A stretch of DNA of 64,000 nucleotides, from positions 1-64,000 of the forward strand of contig NZ_JACXSI010000066.1 in NCBI RefSeq assembly GCF_014712675.1, given 5' to 3'. Positions 52,940 through 61,657 of this stretch are shown piece after piece. This DNA is from Peribacillus faecalis (GTDB taxonomy: Bacteria; Bacillota; Bacilli; Bacillales; DSM-1321). Positions within the stretch are counted from its first letter, which is position 1. Each line of letters starts with the position of its first letter. The notes beneath the pieces were generated by a model. The model ran no database searches. It was not told where the DNA came from and worked only from the letters and a program-made list of their open reading frames with translations. The position numbers and the translations under genes were made by a program.

Positions 52940-54142
52940 ATGACGGATCGTTTGATGCCTTTGAAGGAAAGCGAGCGTTATGTATCGATTGATATTTTGC
53001 GAGGCTTTGCAATTTTAGGTATTTTTCTTGTGAATATGCCAGCTTTTTATAGTCCGTTTTTATACTTGAATCCGGAAACCTATTGGGATAAAGGAATTGA
53101 CTCGGCTTTAAATACCTTTGTTGATGTGTTTGCGCAAGCCAGCTTTTATCCGCTTTTTGCTTTTTTATTCGGGTATGGTGCGATTATGATAGCGGAGCGC
53201 TCTCAATTGAAGGGGCTATCTTTTCCGCTGCTGTTTACGAGAAGATTGCTGATTTTATTAGTATTTGGCTGTATACATGCTTTTCTTATATGGCATGGCG
53301 ATATTTTGATTACATATGCGATTACCGGATTCTTGCTGATGCTGTTTTATAAGTTAAAAGGCAAAACGCTGCTGATTATTGGTCTTTTATTGTATATCAT
53401 TCCTTTTGGATTATTGTCGCTTTTATCTTTTTTAATTATGTTGATACCCGATATGAATATGGATGAAGTCTTATACAACAGAGAAGCGATGCTTGCTTCG
53501 TTGCAAGTGTATAGCGATGGAAGTTTTGCAGAAATTACTTCACAGCGTATCGAAGACTGGATGTATGCGAATGGACCGTCTAGCGGCTGGGTGCTAGTCA
53601 TCAATATATTGCCGCTTATGATGTGCGGCGCAGCGTTTGCTAAGCAAGGCTGGCTTGTCAATGTGAACAAGCATAAGAAATTGTTGCGTAATCTTATGAT
53701 TGTCGGATTAATCGGCGGTCTGTTGTTGAAGCTATTGCCTTACATCCAAGGAGCCAACTATGCGAATGGGCTAATTCAGGACCAATTTGGCGGTCCGCTG
53801 CTGGCGCTGTTTTATATAACGTTTATCGTGCTGATTACCCAAAATGAAAAAGTGCTGAATGTGTTGAAGCCGCTTGCCAACGTCGGACGCATGTCAATCA
53901 GCAATTACTTGTTGCAATCGATTGTATTCACCATTATTTTTTACGGATATGGATTTGGTTTGTACGGCAGTATTTCTTATTTGAACGGTTTCATAATGCT
54001 GCTTGTTTTTTATAGTTTACAGGTGGTATTAAGTAAGTGGTGGATCTCTCGTTTCCAATACGGTCCAGTGGAATATGTGTGGAGATGGGGCACTTATGGA
54101 CAAAAGCCTACTTTTAAAAGAAAGCGAGAGATGGAACGATGA
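52940..54142 (+). CDS. DUF418-family membrane protein
   Basis: 400 residues from the ATG at 52940 with AAGGAGGGG upstream. About ten membrane helices. The hallmark ERYVSIDILRGFAILGIFLVNMPAF at the N-terminus and GPVEYVWRWGTYG near the C-terminus match DUF418 proteins, related to acyltransferase-like membrane enzymes of unknown role. It overlaps yisK by four bases. Confidence 0.88.
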   Translation: MTDRLMPLKESERYVSIDILRGFAILGIFLVNMPAFYSPFLYLNPETYWDKGIDSALNTFVDVFAQASFYPLFAFLFGYGAIMIAERSQLKGLSFPLLFTRRLLILLVFGCIHAFLIWHGDILITYAITGFLLMLFYKLKGKTLLIIGLLLYIIPFGLLSLLSFLIMLIPDMNMDEVLYNREAMLASLQVYSDGSFAEITSQRIEDWMYANGPSSGWVLVINILPLMMCGAAFAKQGWLVNVNKHKKLLRNLMIVGLIGGLLLKLLPYIQGANYANGLIQDQFGGPLLALFYITFIVLITQNEKVLNVLKPLANVGRMSISNYLLQSIVFTIIFYGYGFGLYGSISYLNGFIMLLVFYSLQVVLSKWWISRFQYGPVEYVWRWGTYGQKPTFKRKREMER

Positions 54143-55029
54143 AATTGGCAACTGTTGAGTGGCACGGACGACAAATAATTGTAGTCGAAGAGAAAGAAAC
54201 GGGCAAACTGCTTCGGATTGTTGAAGCGGGTAAAGCTTGCGGCATTGTGTTTCCGGAAACGATGATTGAATTCATTGCAGCTGGTGATGAAGTGCTGCAG
54301 CAAATTTCTCAAGTTATACAACAAGTGAAGAATGCCGACTTTTTACTTGAGAAGGAAGAGGTAAAATGGCTGGCGCCTATCCCTCGACCGTCCAAAAATA
54401 TCTTTTGTGTAGGAAAAAATTATGCCGACCATGCCATCGAGCTGGGAAGCAAGGCAGATATTCCGGAGCATGTGATCATGTTTACAAAAGCACCGACTTC
54501 GGTCATCGCATATGGCGACCCGATTCCCGCTCACGAAGAGTCGACGAATGAGCTTGATTATGAGGGAGAATTGGCAGTTATCATAGGTAAACGAGCAAGG
54601 GGTGTTAAAAAAGAAGAAGCTGAGTCTTACATTTTCGGCTATACAATCATCAATGATGTGACGGCTCGTGATTTGCAGGAGCGCCATAAACAATATTTTA
54701 TCGGGAAAAGCTTGGACGGCTCTTGTCCGATGGGACCGGTCATCGCTCATAAATCGGGATTTCAAACGCCGCTTGCTTTGGACATTACAACAAAAATTAA
54801 TGGAGAAGTAAGGCAGCAGGGAAATACAAAGCAATTCATTTTCTCAATTCCGGAAATTATCGAGGTACTGTCGAAAGGCACGACGCTTGAGCCGGGAGAT
54901 ATTATTGCGACAGGTACTCCGGCTGGTGTTGGCAAAGGATTTCAACCGCCAAAGTATTTGCGTGCAGGAGATGTCATTGAAATCGATATTGAAGGCATTG
55001 GAACGCTATGTAATCAGGTGAAAGCCTAA
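54139..55029 (+). CDS. yisK: YisK, fumarylacetoacetate hydrolase-family decarboxylase
   Basis: 296 residues. FAH-fold motifs: NIFCVGKNYADHAIE, DYEGELAVIIGKRA (metal-binding Glu), DVTARDLQ and GKSLDGSCPMGP. B. subtilis YisK (301 residues) has oxaloacetate decarboxylase activity and is linked to Mbl and cell-wall growth. Its start overlaps the DUF418 stop, and yisL follows. Confidence 0.9.
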   Translation: MKLATVEWHGRQIIVVEEKETGKLLRIVEAGKACGIVFPETMIEFIAAGDEVLQQISQVIQQVKNADFLLEKEEVKWLAPIPRPSKNIFCVGKNYADHAIELGSKADIPEHVIMFTKAPTSVIAYGDPIPAHEESTNELDYEGELAVIIGKRARGVKKEEAESYIFGYTIINDVTARDLQERHKQYFIGKSLDGSCPMGPVIAHKSGFQTPLALDITTKINGEVRQQGNTKQFIFSIPEIIEVLSKGTTLEPGDIIATGTPAGVGKGFQPPKYLRAGDVIEIDIEGIGTLCNQVKA

Positions 55030-55094
55030 TTGATAGGAGAAAAATTACAGCTATGATAGAATAAGGCTGAATATTGGAAGTGGGGGGATTTTTT

Positions 55095-55463
55095 ATGTCA
55101 CATATGCATATTACGTCTTGGGTAGCGGCTATTGTTCTGCTGTTCGTAGCAATGTCCATGTTGAAAAAGGGAAATCAAAGCAACTATAAAATGATGCACA
55201 TGATTTTACGTGTTGTATACTTGATGATCATCGGTACTGGTGTAATGATGATTTTATCGATTGATAGCTTCTCTAACCTGTCAGCCGGTTTGAAAGGCGA
55301 ATATATCTCTAAAGTTGTGCTTGGAGTTGTGATCATCGGTCTGATGGAGATGACTCTTGGCAAAATGAGCAAAGGGAAAAGCGCTAAAGGATTGTTAATC
55401 GGGATGGCAGTAGTATTTGTTTTAACGGTCACTTTAGGACTAAGATTGCCAATCGGTTTCTGA
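55095..55463 (+). CDS. yisL: YisL, DUF1516 membrane protein
   Basis: 122 residues with four membrane helices. It starts MSHMHITSWVAAIVLL and carries YKMMHMILRVVYLMIIGTG, typical of YisL. GGGGGG lies 8 bases before the ATG at 55095. Function unknown. It follows yisK as in B. subtilis. Confidence 0.88.
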   Translation: MSHMHITSWVAAIVLLFVAMSMLKKGNQSNYKMMHMILRVVYLMIIGTGVMMILSIDSFSNLSAGLKGEYISKVVLGVVIIGLMEMTLGKMSKGKSAKGLLIGMAVVFVLTVTLGLRLPIGF

Positions 55464-55527
55464 GTTTTCTATTTTAATAGGTAAAAAGGTATACGTATAA
55501 ACCAAAATTACAAAATGTTATAAAATT

Positions 55528-55564
55528 TATGAAAAGACCGCTGAAATATTTGGTGGTCTTTTCT
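55528..55564 (+). terminator. Intrinsic terminator after yisL
   Basis: Arms AAAAGACC and GGTCTTTT with a 15-base loop, followed by a T-rich tract. Confidence 0.75.
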
Positions 55565-55638
55565 ATTTTTTCACATCAAAGTAATAAATTGTGATATTTT
55601 ATATAGAAGAATACACTTATTAAGCGTGGTGACGTATC

Positions 55639-58557
55639 TTGGCGAAATCTCTCAATTATTTTTACGATGACAAAGATCGTTTACAAGCATTCATAGAAGA
55701 ACAAGAGCTTCAAGAGCAGAAGAGTTTGCTCGTGCAGATTTTTGCTGGAAGCAAAGATGAAGCTGAGATTAAGTCTGTCACAAAAACCGTAAAAAAGCTA
55801 TTGCCGAAAAGTATCGTAATTGGTTGCACAACGAAGGCGGAGTTGGCAAATGGCTATATTTATTCAAATGAAATCATTATTTCGTTTACTGGTTTTGAGC
55901 AGACAAAAGTAGAGAGTATCCTTTTGAATAAAAATCAGTTTGGCAGCAGCCGAGAAATGGGGCAATATGCAATTAGGCAATTGGCCGGTCCGAAGTCGAA
56001 ATTGCTGTTTCTCTTTACCTCGGTGTTGGATGAAGAGCTGACAGAGCTATTAGAAGGCATCATTGATGAGAAAAAGAACCTAACCGTTGTAGGAGGGATT
56101 GCCTATAATCGGGGTGCTTCATCATCGTTTGTTTTCAATGAACAGGAAATTGTCTATGAAGGTATTGTGGCAGCAATCCTGCACAATGACGATTTGCAAG
56201 TTACATCGTTCGAAGACCAAAGTTGGACACCAATCGGTTCAAGTTTTGAGGTAACGAAAGCAAACAATACCGTCATTTATAGTATAAACGGGCGAAAACC
56301 TTCGCAATTGCTGAAGCGCTATTTAGGGGAGTATTTCTTTAATAAATTGCCGGACAGCAGTTCAGAGTTTCCGCTTCTGAAGATAGATAGTGATGGGTTA
56401 AAACCGTTATTTATAAAGAGTATTTTGCCTTATGGAGCGATTGAGGTCAGCGACAGAATAGAGGAAGGGGATGCTTTAAGCTTTTCTTACGTCAATATCG
56501 CTGATGGCATCAGGCAATCTGAGCTGATGCTAAAGAAAATGGCTAGACAGCCAACAGAGTCAATTTTTGTCTATTACGACCTTGCTAAAATGCGACTTCT
56601 GAAGGGGTTTGCACAAGAAGAGCTGCGAATGCTTTTGACGTTCGGCAGTCAAAGCGGATTCTTTTCCTATTGCCGCTTCACAGACAAAATGTACGGAAAG
56701 GAAGAATATATCGGGCAATTCCCTTCTATTGTCGGCATCTCTGAAAGCGCATTTGTTCCTAAAAGAAGCGGTGTAAAGTTGACATTCAGCAATACACCTG
56801 AAATGCAGCCTCTAATGGTACTGTCTCATTTAATCGAAGCCACAACCAGCGATATTAAGCAATTGAATGGAGAATTATTCGAATCAGAACAATACTTTAA
56901 AACGTTGTTTGAAAACAACAACGATTTTATTTTTGCGACTGATCTAAAGGGGAAGTTTACACGGGTAAATAAAAGCTTTCTGAAAGTATTTAACGTGAAG
57001 ACAAGTGAAATCATCGGCAAATCGGCAGAGAAATTTTTGAAATCAGATGATGAAGAGAAGTTGGTTCTTTCTTTTGCGAAGTCTTTAGATGGTCAGGTTG
57101 AGTATTATGATATTTCAGTTGAAAAAGCAGAAGGACGCTTAGAGCACTTTCATGTAAAAAATATGCCTATCACCATTAACGGTGAAGTAATGGGGATTTT
57201 TGGCATGGGACGCAATGTGACAAAGCAGAAGCAAATTGAAGAGGAACTTCTTAAGTTAGCTTATTACGATGTGCATACAGGCTTACCGAACCGCAATAAA
57301 TTTTCGGAGATTTTGAAAGAGCACTTAACTAGAGCCAAAAAGAAGAAAAGAGAGTTAGCTGTTGTTTTCATCGATTTTGATCGCTTTAAAGTAATCAATG
57401 ATTCTTTAGGGCATTATGCAGGCGATGTGATTTTGAAGAAGCTGGCAAAAAGGCTGAAAAGAGTCACGCCGTTAGGATCGTATTTAGGGCGTTTTGCCGG
57501 TGATAAATTCGCTTTAGTGATAACGAAGCAAGTTGACTTGGAAGAGATTCAAAGAGTGACAAAAATGGTGAATGAGGTCATTGCTGAACCAATTGAGCAT
57601 GGCGGTCAAGAATTTTTTATAACATCGAGTATCGGTGTCGCGCTTTTCCCGGAAGATGGAAGGGATGCGGATTCACTTTTGAAAAACGCGGACATTGCAA
57701 TGAACCGAGGCAAAGCTCAGGGCGGAGGACAACTTGTCTTTTATTCAGATGAAATGAATGAGCAGGCGCTGAAACGCTTCGAGCTGGAAAGCTATTTAAG
57801 AAGAGCGCTTGAAAAAGAGGAATTTTTTATTTGTTATCAGCCATTGATTGATTTGAATACAGGGGATGTTTATGGAAGTGAAGCACTTATTCGCTGGCAA
57901 CATCCTGTCAAAGGACTTGTTTCGCCTGCTGACTTTATTCCGTTAGCGGAAGAAACCAGACTAATTGATGACATTGGCTATTGGGTGCTGAACACCGCTT
58001 GTGCTCAAAATAAGAAGTGGCAGGATTTGGGGTTTGGAAACTTACTGATTTCTGTCAATGTGTCCGCCTACCAGTTTCAGCAGCCGCATTTCCTTGAACG
58101 GGTGAAAAAGGTATTGGCTGATACGGGTCTTGATCCGAAATATTTGCAGCTAGAGTTGACGGAAAGCATGATGATGAATAAAGTCAATTACAGCATTTCC
58201 ATCATGCAGGAGTTAAAGAGCATCGGGGTGAAGGTTTCTATTGATGACTTTGGAACGGGCTATTCATCTTTGAGTTATTTAAAAAATTTGCCGATAGATA
58301 GCTTAAAAATTGACCGTTCCTTTATTAACAATTTGAAGCAGGAAACATCGGATATGGCCATTGTTGAAGCAATCATTATGATGGGGCATGGCTTGTCCGT
58401 GAAAGTGGTGGCCGAAGGTGTGGAAAAAGAGGAACAAATGTCATTGTTAAAAGAAATGAAATGTCATTATGTGCAAGGATATTACATTGATCGGCCTTTA
58501 AAGACTGAAGATTTCGAACGTGGAATAGCAGAGAAATTAAAAGTGAATGTGAATTGA
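55639..58557 (+). CDS. FIST-PAS-GGDEF-EAL signalling protein
   Basis: 972 residues, TTG start. Order: FIST N and C sensory domains (about 1-395; IVIGCTTKAELANG, VGGIAYNRG), a PAS domain (about 415-535; FKTLFENNNDFIFATDLKG), GGDEF (about 545-700), EAL (about 725-965). The GGDEF signature is FAGDKF, so cyclase activity is probably lost. EAL is intact (SEALIRWQHP, NVSAYQF, LELTESM, DDFGTGYSSLSYL), so it is probably a c-di-GMP phosphodiesterase controlled by a small ligand bound by FIST. No membrane segment. Confidence 0.9.
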   Translation: MAKSLNYFYDDKDRLQAFIEEQELQEQKSLLVQIFAGSKDEAEIKSVTKTVKKLLPKSIVIGCTTKAELANGYIYSNEIIISFTGFEQTKVESILLNKNQFGSSREMGQYAIRQLAGPKSKLLFLFTSVLDEELTELLEGIIDEKKNLTVVGGIAYNRGASSSFVFNEQEIVYEGIVAAILHNDDLQVTSFEDQSWTPIGSSFEVTKANNTVIYSINGRKPSQLLKRYLGEYFFNKLPDSSSEFPLLKIDSDGLKPLFIKSILPYGAIEVSDRIEEGDALSFSYVNIADGIRQSELMLKKMARQPTESIFVYYDLAKMRLLKGFAQEELRMLLTFGSQSGFFSYCRFTDKMYGKEEYIGQFPSIVGISESAFVPKRSGVKLTFSNTPEMQPLMVLSHLIEATTSDIKQLNGELFESEQYFKTLFENNNDFIFATDLKGKFTRVNKSFLKVFNVKTSEIIGKSAEKFLKSDDEEKLVLSFAKSLDGQVEYYDISVEKAEGRLEHFHVKNMPITINGEVMGIFGMGRNVTKQKQIEEELLKLAYYDVHTGLPNRNKFSEILKEHLTRAKKKKRELAVVFIDFDRFKVINDSLGHYAGDVILKKLAKRLKRVTPLGSYLGRFAGDKFALVITKQVDLEEIQRVTKMVNEVIAEPIEHGGQEFFITSSIGVALFPEDGRDADSLLKNADIAMNRGKAQGGGQLVFYSDEMNEQALKRFELESYLRRALEKEEFFICYQPLIDLNTGDVYGSEALIRWQHPVKGLVSPADFIPLAEETRLIDDIGYWVLNTACAQNKKWQDLGFGNLLISVNVSAYQFQQPHFLERVKKVLADTGLDPKYLQLELTESMMMNKVNYSISIMQELKSIGVKVSIDDFGTGYSSLSYLKNLPIDSLKIDRSFINNLKQETSDMAIVEAIIMMGHGLSVKVVAEGVEKEEQMSLLKEMKCHYVQGYYIDRPLKTEDFERGIAEKLKVNVN

Positions 58558-58580
58558 TTTTTATACTTCAAAATAATTGA

Positions 58581-58606
58581 AAAAAGGACCGGTGCCGGTT
58601 TTTCTC
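58581..58606 (+). repeat. Solo R-A terminal hairpin
   Basis: A run of A, GGACCGGTGCCGGT and TTTTTCT with none of the rest of R-A. It sits between two converging genes, directly beside a longer palindrome. Confidence 0.8.
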
Positions 58607-58652
58607 ATGACAAATAGTACACCTGATGAGGGGTGTACTATTTGTTATGAGA
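58606..58652. terminator. Bidirectional terminator between the EAL gene and yisN
   Basis: Arms CTCATGACAAATAGTACACC and GGTGTACTATTTGTTATGAG, 19 of 20 pairing. Its right arm covers the yisN stop codon. Confidence 0.8.
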
Positions 58653-59214
58653 CGGGATTCAGTTTTTCGATTACGATTCTTTTGCCGGTGTTTTGCGTGA
58701 ATTCGAAACGGTCATGCTCCTTAGATGAATAGACGAAATGATGTTGTACAGAGCAGACAGACTGGCCGTTATCAAAAACGAAGAAATTAACTCCGCTGCA
58801 ATTTTTTTTGTCGCGCAAAAAAGTTAGCTGATTATATCCGTAAATACAGTCATATACAGAGTAGTTGAGCGAGTTTAATGTCATGATGAATTGGAAAAAA
58901 GAATCGTTATTTAGCTCCTCAAGTAAACGCTCGAACGAATATTGGAGACTTTTTTTAATCCGTACTTTTTCTTGATGCAATAAAGACAAATTTTCTTTTC
59001 TCACAGTAATTGTTCCAAGTTCGGACAGATATCCCTTACGCCAGCGATTTCCTCTGAAGATTTCCATTTCTCTTTGCAAGTAGTCCTCGAGCGGGTAGGC
59101 CTCATCATTTTCATCATTAAAAAATATCCACTGATCATTTATATATTCGACAATGCCGGGTGTAAAGGACCGCAATTGCCGTTTTAGAAGTTCTTCTCTT
59201 TGCTGTTGATTCAT
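58645..59214 (-). CDS. yisN: DUF2777 protein, YisN-like
   Basis: 189 residues, soluble and charged. It starts MNQQQREELLKRQLRSFTPG and carries NDQWIFFNDENDEAYPLEDYLQ. It fits the DUF2777 family, and its location divergent from asnO matches yisN. GGAGGG precedes the ATG. Function unknown. Confidence 0.7.
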   Translation of the reverse strand: MNQQQREELLKRQLRSFTPGIVEYINDQWIFFNDENDEAYPLEDYLQREMEIFRGNRWRKGYLSELGTITVRKENLSLLHQEKVRIKKSLQYSFERLLEELNNDSFFQFIMTLNSLNYSVYDCIYGYNQLTFLRDKKNCSGVNFFVFDNGQSVCSVQHHFVYSSKEHDRFEFTQNTGKRIVIEKLNPVS

Positions 59215-59389
59215 TTTTTACCCTCCAGTTTCAATCAATAACCGAGTTTCTTTCTTTATCATTTTTCAATAAAGGCATTAACACATTTTTTCCATTTGCA
59301 TAGGCTATTAGACATAATAACTGCTTTATTTGATTAGCTGTTTAATGGAGAACCAGTGAATCAATTTACTGTTGGAAAGGATGATGTAT

Positions 59390-61237
59390 ATGTGTGGAAT
59401 CACTGGTTGGGTAGATTTTTCACGCAATATGGAAAATGAGAAAGAAGTCATCTCGTTAATGTCTGATAAGCTTTCATTAAGGGGGCCGGATGACAGCAAT
59501 GTATGGGCTGTAACACATGCCGGTTTCGGACATAAGCGATTAACGGTTGTTGATCCGATTGGAGGAAAACAGCCGATGACGATTTCTTCTCATAAGGGCA
59601 GGTATACAATCAGCTATAATGGTGAGTTGTACAATACAGAAGATTTACGAAAAAACCTGCTAATAAAAGGATATTCTTTTAAAGGTCATTCTGACACTGA
59701 AGTTCTGCTAACTTCTTTTATAGAATGGCAAGAAAATGTAGTTGAATACTTAAATGGCATTTTTGCTTTCGCGATTTGGGACCATGAGAAGCAGTGTTTA
59801 TTTGCTGCGAGAGATCGATTAGGAGTAAAGCCTTTCTTTTATCGTGAAGAAGGAAAGGGAATCTTGTTTGCTTCTGAATTAAAGGCGATACTAGCTCATC
59901 CGAATGTGAAGGCAGAGCTTGACCGCGAAGGAATGGCTGAAATATTTGGTTTGGGACCTTCGCATACACCGGGAAGCGGCGTATTTCGCGGCATAAACGA
60001 ACTGCGTCCGGCGCATGCGCTCCGTCTTTCTAAAGAAGGATTGAAAGTATGGCGCTATTGGGATGTGAAAAGCGAACAACACCACGATTCGCTGGAGGAA
60101 ACAACGGAAAAAGTGCGTAATCTTGTGAAGGATGCTATTAAAAGACAGTTAGTATCCGATGTGCCGCTCTGTACGTTCTTATCAGGAGGCATTGATTCAA
60201 GCATTATCACGGCTGTGGCAGCAGAGGAATATAAGCAGGAAAATATGCCGAATTTGCACACGTATTCCATCGATTATGAAGGCAACGAGCTTTATTTTAA
60301 AGGCAATACATTTCAGCCGAGTGCTGATGAGCCATGGATTCAAATGGTTTCACAGCATAGCGAAACCGTTCATCATCGTTCGATTGTGACACAAGAAGAA
60401 TTGGTCAATGGTCTGCATGCGAGCATGATTGCGAAAGATTTGCCGGGCATGGCTGATATTGACTCTTCGCTGTATTGGTTTTGTAAAGAAGTGAAAAAGG
60501 ATTTTGTCGTCAGTCTTTCCGGTGAGTGTGCGGATGAGATTTTTGGCGGTTATCCTTGGTTCCATAACCCGGACAGCAATGGAGATCTGTTCCCGTGGAT
60601 TCGCTCCACTAAAGAGCGTACTAACTTTTTGAAAGACTATTATCAAGATAAGCTGCAAATTGAGCAATATGTGAAGAGCAAGTATGAGGCGACATTACAG
60701 GAAACGCCGGTGTTAGAAGGAGAGAGCGCAGAAGATATGAAACGCCGTCAACTGTTTTACAGCAATCTCCATTGGTTTATGACGACGCTGCTTGAAAGGA
60801 AAGACCGCATGAGTATGGCTGCGAGCCTTGAGGTGCGTGTACCATTCGCCGATCACCGATTGGTTGAGTACGTTTGGAATATACCGTGGGAAATGAAGAT
60901 GACGGGCAATCGTGAAAAAGGCATCCTTCGCAAAGCGATGGCAGGGGTTTTGCCGCATGAAGTGCTGGAGAGAAAGAAAAGTCCGTATCCAAAAACGCAC
61001 CATCCATTTTATACAGACAAAGTAACAGAGCTCTTACAACGTTTACTTGAGAAGCGGAGCAGCATGCTTCATGAATTTTTCAAGAAGGATCAGCTTAATG
61101 ATTTAGTATCATCGAAGGGCGCAAGCTTCCATATCCCATGGTTCGGCCAATTAATGACCGGCCCACAGTTACTCGCCCATTTGGCGCAGATGGATATGTG
61201 GTTTGAGGAGTATAATGTAAATATTGTAGAGTCGTAG
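59390..61237 (+). CDS. asnO: Glutamine-hydrolysing asparagine synthetase AsnO
   Basis: 615 residues. The start must be the ATG at 59390 so that Cys2 (MCGITGW) becomes the N-terminal nucleophile of the glutaminase domain. Glutaminase: RGPDDSN, ISYNGELYN, GHSDTEVLL. Synthetase: LSGGIDSSIITA (ATP pyrophosphate loop), LSGECADEIFGGYPW and ERKDRMSMAASLEVRVPFAD. In B. subtilis AsnO acts during sporulation. The stop TAG is overlapped by the R-A hairpin. Confidence 0.95.
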   Translation: MCGITGWVDFSRNMENEKEVISLMSDKLSLRGPDDSNVWAVTHAGFGHKRLTVVDPIGGKQPMTISSHKGRYTISYNGELYNTEDLRKNLLIKGYSFKGHSDTEVLLTSFIEWQENVVEYLNGIFAFAIWDHEKQCLFAARDRLGVKPFFYREEGKGILFASELKAILAHPNVKAELDREGMAEIFGLGPSHTPGSGVFRGINELRPAHALRLSKEGLKVWRYWDVKSEQHHDSLEETTEKVRNLVKDAIKRQLVSDVPLCTFLSGGIDSSIITAVAAEEYKQENMPNLHTYSIDYEGNELYFKGNTFQPSADEPWIQMVSQHSETVHHRSIVTQEELVNGLHASMIAKDLPGMADIDSSLYWFCKEVKKDFVVSLSGECADEIFGGYPWFHNPDSNGDLFPWIRSTKERTNFLKDYYQDKLQIEQYVKSKYEATLQETPVLEGESAEDMKRRQLFYSNLHWFMTTLLERKDRMSMAASLEVRVPFADHRLVEYVWNIPWEMKMTGNREKGILRKAMAGVLPHEVLERKKSPYPKTHHPFYTDKVTELLQRLLEKRSSMLHEFFKKDQLNDLVSSKGASFHIPWFGQLMTGPQLLAHLAQMDMWFEEYNVNIVES

Positions 61238-61428
61238 AAAAGCCGTCACCGGTCCTTTTTCATCATGGATATGCTCCATAGAATCACCTCGATGAAAAAG
61301 GAGCCATGCGGTAGGACTAAGATGAATCACACGAGAAACCCGGTTTTGGTTTCACGGGGGAGGCAGCTTAGGCCCGAGCATGGCAGGTGTAAGGTTAGAC
61401 AATAGAAAAACGGTCACCGGTCCTTTTT
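61236..61428 (-). repeat. R-A dispersed repeat, copy 6 (inverted)
   Basis: Same order as copy 4: a terminal hairpin (CCGTCACCGG) overlaps the asnO stop codon, followed by GATGAAAAAGGAGCC, GGTTTCACGGGGGAGG and TAAGGTTAGACAA, and a second terminal hairpin at 61404-61428. The frame that is open in copies 1 and 4 is stopped here, so it does not encode a conserved protein. Confidence 0.88.
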
Positions 61429-61444
61429 CAAGTTTCTTCTTATG

Positions 61445-61614
61445 CCTAATTCCAGTGCAAAACCAGTAGACCAATCTGTTGTTTATAAAGCCCTCGGGTT
61501 TAATCGGTCCACTTTTTACGATAATCAATCCAGATTGGCAAGTAAATAGGTCCAGATTTCACATTAATCGGGCTGCTTTAGTAAATATTCAGTCCATCTG
61601 GCTCTTCGTAAGCA
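61445..61614. repeat. Diverged 21-22-bp tandem repeat, TCGGTCCAG-like core
   Basis: Units begin near 61505 (TCGGTCCAC), 61526 (TCAATCCAG), 61548 (TAGGTCCAG), 61569 (TCGGGCTGC) and 61590 (TCAGTCCAT), each followed by a T-rich stretch and TAA. Weaker units precede from 61445. No coding potential is seen on either strand. Confidence 0.6.
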
Positions 61615-61620
61615 TCGAAA

Positions 61621-61657
61621 AGAAACCAAGCCGCTCAGCTTACGGCTTGGTTTTTTA
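61621..61657. terminator. Terminator overlapping the end of the MATE gene
   Basis: Perfect arms AAACCAAGCCG and CGGCTTGGTTT with T runs on both sides. On the minus strand the left arm encodes the last residues before the stop. Confidence 0.85.
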
